From the NCBI GenBank assembly GCA_013138805.1, contig WTCA01000009.1, forward strand, positions 1-39,775: a stretch of DNA of 39,775 nt. Reading direction: 5' to 3'. Each line of letters begins with the position of its first letter. The stretch's first letter is position 1. A program made the translations under genes and the position numbers. The notes beneath the pieces were generated by a model. That model had not been told where the DNA came from, did no database searches, and worked only from the letters and a program-made list of their open reading frames with translations. The stretch is from an archaeon (lineage in GTDB: Archaea > EX4484-52 > GLR71). This document shows, in pieces, positions 18,779 through 27,414 of this stretch.

Positions 18779-19279
18779 ATGGTTTATCTTGACAATATCA
18801 ACAGCTACGATATACTAAAAGGCATAAAAGAGAAAGAAGAATCCGCAAAAAGAGAATTCTCCTGCCTTGTAGATCTTCTGGCAGGCGGTCTTGAGGAGAT
18901 TGCGCCTCAGCTGGACAAATATCTGCTTTCCTTGATTGATCTTGCTGATTTTTGTCATAAGGAATACAAAATAAATGAAGGTTTCGTTGACAGTTCAAAC
19001 ATGTGGTATTATTCTTTGACTTCAAAAGGTGATGTCTGGTGCCAGTGGCAGGAGATGCCGCCTGGTTTTGATGCAAGGTCTGATCATTATATTATTACAA
19101 GTGATGTCCATGGATTTCTGGACCACCTGATAACATCTTCAGATAGTGCTGAAAAGTATATAGAAAAAGTGATACGCAGCGTAGAAGAATTAAATAAAGA
19201 ACAAAGCCTTGATATTAAGCTGCCGAAAATATTCTTATCTTACAAAGAAGCCAAGCAAAAACTCAAACCCCAGGCCTGA
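18779..19279 (+). CDS. Hypothetical protein
   Basis: 166-aa ORF, TATA-like aactatataag about 60 nt upstream. Confidence 0.6.
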   Translation: MVYLDNINSYDILKGIKEKEESAKREFSCLVDLLAGGLEEIAPQLDKYLLSLIDLADFCHKEYKINEGFVDSSNMWYYSLTSKGDVWCQWQEMPPGFDARSDHYIITSDVHGFLDHLITSSDSAEKYIEKVIRSVEELNKEQSLDIKLPKIFLSYKEAKQKLKPQA

Positions 19280-19283
19280 ACTA

Positions 19284-19973
19284 TCACTTCTTATCCACAA
19301 GCACAGCCTTGTCAATTACATAAGTCCCTACAAGACCTTCCATCTTCTTGCTCGCAGACACAATCTCAATCTTCTTCCCAAATATAGGAGCATCAAGCAC
19401 AAGCGTCTCAAACTCTCCGCCTTCGCCAACAATAGAGATGCCATGCTTCCTGTTCAGTTCAACAAGTTCATCAATCGCATTTCTGTCTATCTCGCGCCCC
19501 AGCCATTCCTCACCAAGACCTTCAGCAGCCACTTTTGTAATTATTATCTTAAATCCGGATTCAACCATCTCAGTTATTGTCTTCTCAGCATCTTTCTGCC
19601 ACAAAGGCGCAGAACTCTCAAGACCCAGCTTCGCACATATCTTGTCAATTCTGTCCTTCTGATAATTGGAGAAAAAAGCTCCTGTGACAACAGCATCCAC
19701 ATCCCCCGCAACAACAGAAAGCACATCTTCAAGGTCTGAAAGCTCTTCCTCTTTCTCTGCATCAGTCTCCTTCTTTATCAGCCTGATATCCATAGCCTCT
19801 GCCTGCAGGCTTGTGATCCACACATTAGGGTGATGGAACATGTAGCTGTCATCTCTTTTTGGATATATGGCAATGAGACAATACACATCCATGCCTGACT
19901 CTACAGCCTTATGTATAGCAAATATAGAGTCCTTCCCACCGGATATAAGCGCAGCAAATTTTTTCTTATTCAT
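19284..19973 (-). CDS. dph6: Diphthine--ammonia ligase (Dph6 / DUF71 ATP-pyrophosphatase)
   Basis: FAALISGGKDSIFAIHKA (PP-loop), MFHHPNVWITSLQAEAM, VTGAFFSNYQKDRI, GEGGEFETLVLDAPIF. Start chosen at 19973. Confidence 0.9.
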   Translation of the reverse strand: MNKKKFAALISGGKDSIFAIHKAVESGMDVYCLIAIYPKRDDSYMFHHPNVWITSLQAEAMDIRLIKKETDAEKEEELSDLEDVLSVVAGDVDAVVTGAFFSNYQKDRIDKICAKLGLESSAPLWQKDAEKTITEMVESGFKIIITKVAAEGLGEEWLGREIDRNAIDELVELNRKHGISIVGEGGEFETLVLDAPIFGKKIEIVSASKKMEGLVGTYVIDKAVLVDKK

Positions 19974-19974
19974 A

Positions 19975-20508
19975 TCAGTCAACAAGCCTTTTCCAATTCT
20001 TCTTATAATAATTAAACCTTTCATCAAATACATATTTAGGTGTTTGCGAGACCTTAAGGCCTTTCATAAGCAAAGACACCTCCTCTCTCGCATCATCAAC
20101 ACCATCCTCATCGCACATTATCTCAATTTCGATAATGTTGCCATATCCTCTTGTCTTGTCCAGGCACACTTTTGCGCCCATCCATTTAAACTCCTTCCGC
20201 TTCCTGAACCATCTTATCTCAACCTCAAGCCCTGTGCCGACAAGAATAGACTCCATCTTCTCAAAATCATCTTTTTTAAAAGACACTTCCTTCTCTTCCC
20301 TGTGGATATCATGTATCTTTCCGCCCTTCAGTATGATCTTTGCGCCAGTACTATTCTTCTGAACTCTTAAATCCTTGTCTCCTGAGAAATAGACAGTCTC
20401 CTGCTCATCGTCCTTGACATGCTCTGCATCCGATTCCATGAAAGAAACAAGTCGCGCATACTCTTCATCAGAAAGAAAAGACCTTGTTTCTACTTCAATC
20501 TTGGACAT
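19975..20508 (-). CDS. CYTH-domain protein (class IV adenylate cyclase/thiamine-triphosphatase fold)
   Basis: KIEVETRSFLSDEEY, LRVQKN, VEIRWFRKRKEFKWMGAKVCLDKTRGYGNIIEIEIM. Confidence 0.75.
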   Translation of the reverse strand: MSKIEVETRSFLSDEEYARLVSFMESDAEHVKDDEQETVYFSGDKDLRVQKNSTGAKIILKGGKIHDIHREEKEVSFKKDDFEKMESILVGTGLEVEIRWFRKRKEFKWMGAKVCLDKTRGYGNIIEIEIMCDEDGVDDAREEVSLLMKGLKVSQTPKYVFDERFNYYKKNWKRLVD

Positions 20509-20521
20509 GGTATCACTGAAT

Positions 20522-20650
20522 TCATTTAGGTAAGATGTTTTTTATATCTTCCCAAAAAACCAAAAGCTTCGCAAGCGCCCCGGCTTTCATCCAGTCCCTG
20601 ATATATGCATAAAATCGCTTTGTATTCTTCTCTTTTAAAGGCCTTCGCAT
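20522..20650 (-). CDS. Possible 42-aa basic small ORF
   Basis: MRRPLKEKNTKRFYAYIRDWMKAGALAKLLVFWEDIKNILPK; 13 nt upstream of the CYTH gene; no clear SD. Confidence 0.3.
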   Translation of the reverse strand: MRRPLKEKNTKRFYAYIRDWMKAGALAKLLVFWEDIKNILPK

Positions 20651-20741
20651 CTGCCGTGCCGGTAAAGGTAGAGGTACTAAGTTAATTTAGTACTCATAGA
20701 TAATTAATTATTTTATAATATTATTTGTCTAAATTATTGTT

Positions 20742-21773
20742 ATGAATATATCTGAACTGGACTATCATGGGATATTTCCGAAGAAAAAAGAGGACAGAAA
20801 TACTTTTCTGAAGCGGGGGGAAGAGTTCTATAATGATGCTCTTGAGATAAAAGACCATCTAAGGAAAGATATTTCAGGAATTGTTGAGCAAAAAAATCTT
20901 TTCGGGAAAAGGGAATATACCACCAGAATAATTAAGAAGGAAATTGCTGAAAAAGGGGATTTTAAGCTTTTGGATATATCCGATGATTTCTTCATAGATA
21001 ATTACAGGACTTATCCTGACTGGATATTTGCCATTGAAGCTGACAGCAACAGCCGGAATCCTGATATGGCATATGTAGATATAACTTTTGACTATTATTT
21101 GAATGTCAAGAAAAATGAGATACCAATGTTTTTTTCTTTTCCGGAAAAAATTGATGCTAATCGTTTTTTAGAAAAAGGAATTTCACCTGAAAAAGTGATA
21201 AATGATCTGAAAAGAATTAATGGAGAAAAAAAGAAACAGATAATAATTGACATTATAAGAGATCCCTTAAACAAGGATTACAAAAATCTTAGTCTTTTCT
21301 CTTGGCCCTGGACAAAATATGAATCCGCACCGGAAAAATGTATTCTCAACAGATTATCAGACAGTGATTGGGATCAAAAGGATATGGATGATGATACGAA
21401 GATGGCTTTTGATTATACTATTGGTGCCGCATTGCATACCTATTTATCCTTGGTTCTTTCATCAGCAACCCAAAATGCAGAATACTTGATATGGTCTTTG
21501 GTCGGATTAAATTTTTTCAAAAATGCAGTCAAACATTACAAATCCAAGTCAAACACACCTTCAACCAGGATTGCTATCGAAGACATCCTTTCAAACGAAG
21601 AAGATGAAAGAAAGATAGATATGCAGTATGCCATGCTTCGGCTTACACCCCCTGAGATAAGAGAGATAGGCAAATATCAAAATAAGAACAATCTTTCCGG
21701 AACAGAAGCAATCCAATCCGTCCTTAAAAAGAGAAAGACTTTGATGTCAAAAATAATTCTTGAAAACATTTGA
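20742..21773 (+). CDS. Hypothetical protein
   Basis: 343-aa ORF, no recognisable domain. Confidence 0.65.
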   Translation: MNISELDYHGIFPKKKEDRNTFLKRGEEFYNDALEIKDHLRKDISGIVEQKNLFGKREYTTRIIKKEIAEKGDFKLLDISDDFFIDNYRTYPDWIFAIEADSNSRNPDMAYVDITFDYYLNVKKNEIPMFFSFPEKIDANRFLEKGISPEKVINDLKRINGEKKKQIIIDIIRDPLNKDYKNLSLFSWPWTKYESAPEKCILNRLSDSDWDQKDMDDDTKMAFDYTIGAALHTYLSLVLSSATQNAEYLIWSLVGLNFFKNAVKHYKSKSNTPSTRIAIEDILSNEEDERKIDMQYAMLRLTPPEIREIGKYQNKNNLSGTEAIQSVLKKRKTLMSKIILENI

Positions 21774-22009
21774 AAAAGAATTTTTCACTAATCACCTAAC
21801 TTTTTTAAATTATCTTAAGCAGAATAATCCCTTTTCAGACAATAACTATCTTAAGCATCTTCTGGCCTGTAAGAATTAAATACTGACAACACCTTTTCTG
21901 GCATTGGGTGCTTATCTGCCTCATTTTAACAGCATTGTCATAGAATTTATCACCATAGGGTATTTAATTTTTAGGCACCATAAGTTTATAAACATTTCCA
22001 TGCAATTAG

Positions 22010-22025
22010 AAGCAAAGCTTTATAT
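22010..22025 (+). promoter_or_regulatory. BRE/TATA-like promoter element upstream of TBP
   Basis: agcaaagctttatata resembles the archaeal BRE + TTTATATA consensus, about 90 nt upstream of the TBP ATG. Confidence 0.55.
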
Positions 22026-22065
22026 ACTACTATTTGACGGCACTGGATTTTTTGAGGAAAAAACG

Positions 22066-22086
22066 ATGGATTTCTCGGGGGTTTGA
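22066..22086 (+). CDS. Putative 6-codon upstream ORF (MDFSGV) in the TBP leader
   Basis: ATGGATTTCTCGGGGGTTTGA preceded by GAGG at about 9 nt; lies between the predicted TSS and the TBP ATG. Confidence 0.35.
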   Translation: MDFSGV

Positions 22087-22112
22087 TTCATCGCATTTTG
22101 GAGGAATATGAT

Positions 22113-22709
22113 ATGGATAATAACATAAAGGTTCACGATGTGGTCAATAACATAAAGGTTCACAATGTTGTCGCTTCCGGCGCTTTTGACAAAAAGGTTC
22201 CGTTATCCCGCCTTTCTGCAGGGCTTAAGAGGACTGAGTACGAGCCTGAGCAGTTCCCAGGTCTTGTGTACCGGCTTGAAAACCCGAAAGCTGCTGCCCT
22301 TATCTTCAATTCGGGCAAGATAGTCTGCACAGGGACAAAATCAGTTGACCAGGCTCACGAGGCTGTTGCAAACCTGCTTAAAGATATCCAGAAGCTTGAC
22401 ATAGACGTCACAGACATCAATGACCTGACCATACAGAATATGGTGGCATCAACATGCTTCAACAAAGAGCTCAATCTCAACAAGATTGCTTTTGACCTTG
22501 AAGGCACAGAGTATGAGCCTGAGCAGTTCCCTGGACTTGTTTACAGGATGGAAAGTCCAAAAGTAGTCTTCCTTCTCTTTAAGTCAGGCAAAGTAATCTG
22601 CACAGGAGCCAAAAGCCATGATATGATAGAAAAAAGTGTAGAGCAGCTTAAGATTAATCTGGAAGAGATTAACATCGAACTTGGCGACGACATCATTGTT
22701 GATGAATAG
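22113..22709 (+). CDS. tbp: TATA-box-binding protein
   Basis: Two direct repeats, each with TEYEPEQFPGLVYR, followed by SGKIVCTG and SGKVICTG; SD GGAGGA before ATG 22113. Confidence 0.97.
   Translation: MDNNIKVHDVVNNIKVHNVVASGAFDKKVPLSRLSAGLKRTEYEPEQFPGLVYRLENPKAAALIFNSGKIVCTGTKSVDQAHEAVANLLKDIQKLDIDVTDINDLTIQNMVASTCFNKELNLNKIAFDLEGTEYEPEQFPGLVYRMESPKVVFLLFKSGKVICTGAKSHDMIEKSVEQLKINLEEINIELGDDIIVDE
22119..22172 (+). repeat. 27-bp in-frame tandem duplication in TBP
   Basis: AATAACATAAAGGTTCACGATGTGGTC / AATAACATAAAGGTTCACAATGTTGTC, 25/27 identical. Confidence 0.95.
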
Positions 22710-22792
22710 ACTTTTTCTTCAATTATTTTTTTATCAACCACCCTTGGTGCTCAACCAGATTATTAAATGTTTCTGTATAATTATTAACTCCT

Positions 22793-25700
22793 ATGGACTA
22801 CTCCGATGTATTGAAAAAATTTGAGATTTTTCTGACAGATGTATGCTACAACCAGCTTTTGAAAGCTGTGCAGGAATCAACAGCCCTTGTTATAGACTAT
22901 GAAGCTCTTGAACGTTTTGATCCTGAGCTTTTCGACTATTTTCTTGAGCACCCGGAAGAGTGCATGCAGGCTGTAGACGAGGCGATGTCAAATATAGACA
23001 TAGGCGAAGAGGTGGAGAAGAAGATACCATTGAGGATAAGAAACCTTCCCGATACCGAGATGATCATGATAAAGAACTTAAGAAGCACTCATCTCTCACG
23101 ATTCATAGGTGTAGAAGGTCTGATAAAGCAGGCAAGCGAGGTAAGGCCGGAAATCACCTTTACTACTTGGGAATGCCAGTCCTGCGGCGAGAAGATTGCC
23201 ATGCTCCAGGAAGAGCAGACACTTGAGAAGCCCTACATGTGCGAATGCGGTAACAAGAGAGGTTTCCAGCTTGTAAGCCGCAAAATGATAGATGTCCAGC
23301 GAATTGTGACAGAGGAAAGCCCAGAATCCCTTGACGGCGGCCAGCAGGCAAGAAAGCTGGGCATATATCTGAAAAACGATCTTGTAGATCCGACATTCCA
23401 GAAGAAAGTGGTCCCGGGAAACAAGGTCCTTGTGACAGGTGTCCTGAACGACATGCCAATAAGGGTTGAAAGAGGCAAGGAGACAAAAAGGCGCGACATA
23501 TTTATTGACTGCAATTACCTTGAGCCGATAGAGAAGGAGTTTGAAGATATAGAGATAACAGAAGAGGACGAGAAGCAGATAAAGAAGATAGCGAAAGACA
23601 AGAAGATATTTGACATGCTAAAAAAATCGATTGCCCCATCAATTTTTGGCTATGAGGATATAAAGCTTGCGATAGCGTTCCAGATGTTCAGCGGTGTCCA
23701 GAAAGTAAGACCTGATGGCATGAAGACAAGGGGCGACATCCATATACTTCTTATAGGCGATCCCGGTGCCGCAAAATCACAGATGCTGAAATACGTCTCA
23801 TCTCTTGCCCCAAAAGGAAGATATGTCGTAGGAAAATCATCATCTGGTGCAGGATTGACAGCGGCGGCAGTAAAAGACGAGTTCACCGGTACCTGGGCTC
23901 TTGAGGCCGGCGCCCTTGTCCTTGCCAACGGCGGCATGTGCGCGATAGATGAGATGGACAAGATGGACGCGACAGACAGGAGTTCAATGCATGAAGTGAT
24001 GGAGCAACAATGCTATCATCCTGAAACATCCATAACTCTTGCGGACGGAAGATCAGTTCGAATCGGGCCGTTTGTGGAAAGTCTTATGAAAAAAGACAGG
24101 CATAAGGTGTATAGAGGTAAGGACTGCGAGATACTTCCAGTTGAAAATCTTCACATACAGTCAACAGATATGAAAAGCATATTTCATACAAAAATAAATA
24201 GGGTGAGCAGGCACAAAGCACCGGAAAATATGTACAGGATAACATACAGTAATGGAAGGATAATCTGCGTCACGCCAGAACACCCCACATTTGTCTTTCA
24301 TGGCGGCAGGATTGAAGAGATGAGGGCAGACAAAATACAGCCTGGAATGATAGCACCGGCGCCGCTGCATTATAAGATAACACCTAAGAATGACATACTG
24401 CTTGAGATTCCGGAAAAGTGGCATCATAACCTGAAAGACCTGTCATATCCTAAGGTTCTTGACACAAAGCTTGCACGATTCTTAGGCTACCTTGTCTCAG
24501 AAGGCCATACATACATAAACGAGAGAAACAGGTATGCTGAGGTAGGGATAACAAACACCAGCAAATATGTGCTTGATGATGTCAGATCTCTTTGGGAAGA
24601 TGTATTCAGTACAGTTCCGAATACACTTGTCCAGAACAGCCCGTCGCACGGCAACACATGCGAGGTCCAGATATTGCGCTGTTCATCAAAGATGCTGTAC
24701 AGCTTTCTTGAGACAAATTTTCCTGAAGTGATGGCGTTGTCTGTCAAAAGAGAAGTGCCTTTGAAGATAAGGCAGTCCACTCAGCAGATACAGTCCGAGT
24801 TCTTAAGATCCCTGTTCCTGGGCGATGGTTTCGCAGACAGCGAGCGGTTCGGATATGTCACATCTTCGCGGTCTCTTGCAGAAGGTATCCAGGATATCCT
24901 TCTATGCAATTCCATATGGTCTTATATTGCAGAGGATGTGCGCCCGCAGGGGACATATTATAAGGTCATCGTATCTTCAAAAGATAGCATGAAAACATTT
25001 AGTGACAGCATAGTATCGTCTTATGATCAAAGAGCAGAAAAGATAAGAAAGCTTGCCGCAAGATCAGCGTCAAGAGCTAACTCTACAGACATAGTGCCTT
25101 TTGAATATGTCCGGAGGATGTACAGCCTTCTTAAAGGGTACAGGATGCTTGACAGGTATTTCAACAAAATCATTGAAAAAAAACAGAACTCCAGTAAGGA
25201 TGTGGTAAAAAGATACATATCTCTTATTGAGAAAAGGATGCACAGCATATCTATGTCGGACACTCCCGAAACAATACGGAAAACATCTGCGATACCTGTT
25301 GAGGCAATAGCATCAAAGATAGGTGTATCTCCATCAACAATATATAATATTGAAAAAGACAGTAGCCACAAACAATATGATACTCTTTTAAGCACAGTAA
25401 GCAATCTTGCACGGAAAAAGCTTGATAGCACAAAAAAAGAGTTGAAAACCATAAACGATTTTGTCTTTTCGGATATGAGGTTTCTGAAAGTCAAGGATGT
25501 GGAGATTGTAGAGAATCACAGTCTCGACTGGGTATATGATGTCACGGTCGAGCCGGAAAAGACATTTCTGAGCGAAGGTCTGGTGCTTCACAACACCGTT
25601 ACCGTTAGCAAGGCAAGCATACAGGCAACCCTGAGCGCAAGGACTATCATACTTGCAGCAGCCAACCCTAAGTACGGAAGGTTTGACCCGTACACACCAA

Positions 25701-26395
25701 TACCTGATCAGATAAACCTGCCTGACACCCTTATAAGCCGTTTTGACCTTATCTTCGCAATCCGTGATATACCTAGCAGGGAGAAAGACACATCTCTTGC
25801 AGAACATATACTGAGACTTCACGAGAACCCTGAAGAAGAGAATGTTCCCATGTCAGCAGAGATGCTCAGGAAATATATAGCTTATGCAAGGACCAACTGC
25901 GCCCCAAAACTTACCAAAGGTGCAATAGATGCCATAAAAGAGTTCTACGTAAACATAAGGAACCAGAATTCTGAAGATGAGAAAGCTCCGATTCCCCTGA
26001 CAGCAAGGCAGCTTGAAGCTCTTGTCAGGCTGGCAGAGGCGAGCGCAAAGATACGTCTTTCAGAGACAGTTACAAAGGCTGACGCCGCCCGCGGCATAGA
26101 CCTTCTGACCAACTGCCTCAAACAGGTAGGGATTGACCCTGAGACAGGCCAGTTTGACATAGATCGCCTCAGTTCAGGAGTGACATCAAGCAAGAGAAAC
26201 AAGATAATGGATATACTGAGAATCATAAAAGAGATGCAGGATGAAAGTCCTGACAAGCTTGTCAATCGCGAGGATCTCATAAGCAGGGCTGAAGAGGAAG
26301 GCATGGACTCTGCCAAGGTAGAAGAGATAATTGAGTCCTTGAGACGGGACGGCGAGCTTTTCGAGCCAAGACCCGGATTCCTAAAGAAGGTGTAG
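22793..26395 (+). CDS. mcm: Replicative helicase MCM precursor, intein-containing
   Basis: Zinc ribbon CQSCGEK...CECG, Walker A GDPGAAKSQML, Walker B MCAIDEMDKM, sensor 1 ILAAANPKYGRF, arginine-finger region LISRFDLIF, C-terminal winged helix; interrupted by an intein. Confidence 0.97.
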   Translation: MDYSDVLKKFEIFLTDVCYNQLLKAVQESTALVIDYEALERFDPELFDYFLEHPEECMQAVDEAMSNIDIGEEVEKKIPLRIRNLPDTEMIMIKNLRSTHLSRFIGVEGLIKQASEVRPEITFTTWECQSCGEKIAMLQEEQTLEKPYMCECGNKRGFQLVSRKMIDVQRIVTEESPESLDGGQQARKLGIYLKNDLVDPTFQKKVVPGNKVLVTGVLNDMPIRVERGKETKRRDIFIDCNYLEPIEKEFEDIEITEEDEKQIKKIAKDKKIFDMLKKSIAPSIFGYEDIKLAIAFQMFSGVQKVRPDGMKTRGDIHILLIGDPGAAKSQMLKYVSSLAPKGRYVVGKSSSGAGLTAAAVKDEFTGTWALEAGALVLANGGMCAIDEMDKMDATDRSSMHEVMEQQCYHPETSITLADGRSVRIGPFVESLMKKDRHKVYRGKDCEILPVENLHIQSTDMKSIFHTKINRVSRHKAPENMYRITYSNGRIICVTPEHPTFVFHGGRIEEMRADKIQPGMIAPAPLHYKITPKNDILLEIPEKWHHNLKDLSYPKVLDTKLARFLGYLVSEGHTYINERNRYAEVGITNTSKYVLDDVRSLWEDVFSTVPNTLVQNSPSHGNTCEVQILRCSSKMLYSFLETNFPEVMALSVKREVPLKIRQSTQQIQSEFLRSLFLGDGFADSERFGYVTSSRSLAEGIQDILLCNSIWSYIAEDVRPQGTYYKVIVSSKDSMKTFSDSIVSSYDQRAEKIRKLAARSASRANSTDIVPFEYVRRMYSLLKGYRMLDRYFNKIIEKKQNSSKDVVKRYISLIEKRMHSISMSDTPETIRKTSAIPVEAIASKIGVSPSTIYNIEKDSSHKQYDTLLSTVSNLARKKLDSTKKELKTINDFVFSDMRFLKVKDVEIVENHSLDWVYDVTVEPEKTFLSEGLVLHNTVTVSKASIQATLSARTIILAAANPKYGRFDPYTPIPDQINLPDTLISRFDLIFAIRDIPSREKDTSLAEHILRLHENPEEENVPMSAEMLRKYIAYARTNCAPKLTKGAIDAIKEFYVNIRNQNSEDEKAPIPLTARQLEALVRLAEASAKIRLSETVTKADAARGIDLLTNCLKQVGIDPETGQFDIDRLSSGVTSSKRNKIMDILRIIKEMQDESPDKLVNREDLISRAEEEGMDSAKVEEIIESLRRDGELFEPRPGFLKKV
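24011..25594 (+). mobile_element. In-frame intein (528 aa) with LAGLIDADG-type homing endonuclease motifs
   Basis: Insertion MEQQ|CYHPETSITLADG...FLSEGLVLHN|TVTVSKA; block A Cys1, block B TPEHPTF, endonuclease motifs LGYLVSEGH and LRSLFLGDGF, block F/G VYDVTVEPEKTFLSEGLVLHN. Confidence 0.95.
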
Positions 26396-26398
26396 ATT

Positions 26399-27175
26399 AT
26401 GCATGAAGCAAAGAGACACCCTGCATACAAGCTGGACATATCAGACATAACATGCAACCCTTATATCAAGACCGAGGCTGATCTTGAACCAAATTATATA
26501 GACATCGCAGGAAAGCTTAAAGTGATAAGGGTAAGACTCCTAGCCAAAGTCACCTTCAAGTATCTTTCTGACGACGGCAACTACGCATCCATAACTCTTG
26601 GCGACGGCAAAAATTCCATAAGGGTGAAAGCCTGGCAGGACATAAGATGCCTCAAGGAAACAGAGAAAGAGAATCTTATAGACATCATCGCAAATGTCAG
26701 GGAATGGAACGGTGAGGTATACCTTGTACCTGAAGTCCTGAGAAAGATAGATGACCCAAATCTTGAGACCTTAAGGCGCCTTGAGATACAGAAGTTCAGG
26801 AAGGATATGGGTTTTCCGGAAAAGGAAGATATCGAAAAAGAGATAGGTTCTGAAAATAAGACAGTGCCTGATGTCCCTGCTATTGTTGATACTGATACGA
26901 AAGATATTGACGATAAAGAGAAAGAAGATAAAGCCGAAACATTGAAAGAGGAAGCTCCTGCAAAAGAGGAAAAGAAACCGGAGAAAGAGGAAAAGAGCTT
27001 AAGAGTCCTTGTGCTTGAAATCATAGATAAGCTTGATGAGGGTGACGGTGCTGATTTTGAAGATGTCCTTGGGTCTGTCAAAGGCCCGGAAAAAGAAGTA
27101 GAAGCAATAATCAACGATTTCCTGAGCGAAGGCACATGCTACGAGCCAAGAGCCGGAAAGATAAAGGTTCTATGA
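26399..27175 (+). CDS. RPA-like OB-fold single-strand DNA-binding protein with C-terminal winged helix
   Basis: OB-fold region IAGKLKVIRVRLLAKVTFKYLSDDGNYASITLGDGKNSIRVKAW, charged linker, wHTH tail; 3 nt after mcm. Confidence 0.8.
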   Translation: MHEAKRHPAYKLDISDITCNPYIKTEADLEPNYIDIAGKLKVIRVRLLAKVTFKYLSDDGNYASITLGDGKNSIRVKAWQDIRCLKETEKENLIDIIANVREWNGEVYLVPEVLRKIDDPNLETLRRLEIQKFRKDMGFPEKEDIEKEIGSENKTVPDVPAIVDTDTKDIDDKEKEDKAETLKEEAPAKEEKKPEKEEKSLRVLVLEIIDKLDEGDGADFEDVLGSVKGPEKEVEAIINDFLSEGTCYEPRAGKIKVL

Positions 27176-27373
27176 TTGTATAGTGTCTAATAATTGTTTG
27201 TATTCTTTCTTGTCTATTTCTCCCGATGCTAATCTTCTGTCAAGCATATCTTTGGCAGTATAGTTTTCTTTATTTTTTGAATCTTTTAAGACCCATATAA
27301 TCAAAGATATTGTTATTATGAAAAATAATATTTGTGAACCTATCATATATGTCATTCCATACCCATAAACCAT
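27170..27373 (-). CDS. SHOCT-domain small membrane protein
   Basis: N-terminal TM helix and DMLDRRLASGEIDKKEYKQLLDTI (SHOCT motif); SD GGAGGT. Confidence 0.8.
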   Translation of the reverse strand: MVYGYGMTYMIGSQILFFIITISLIIWVLKDSKNKENYTAKDMLDRRLASGEIDKKEYKQLLDTIQS

Positions 27374-27414
27374 TTCAATTACCTCCTTTTAAAAAATAAA
27401 AAAGAAAGGTGAAA

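Noticed and set aside
24055-24068. tRNA T-loop-like string cagttcgaatcggg
   Set aside because: Lies inside the intein coding sequence with no acceptor or anticodon stem context.
25388-26457. Minus-strand ORFs opposite mcm/intein
   Set aside because: Antisense to MCM motifs; no independent signals.
26581-27135. 184-aa minus-strand Ser/Phe-rich ORF
   Set aside because: Antisense shadow of the RPA-like gene's acidic linker; no domain.
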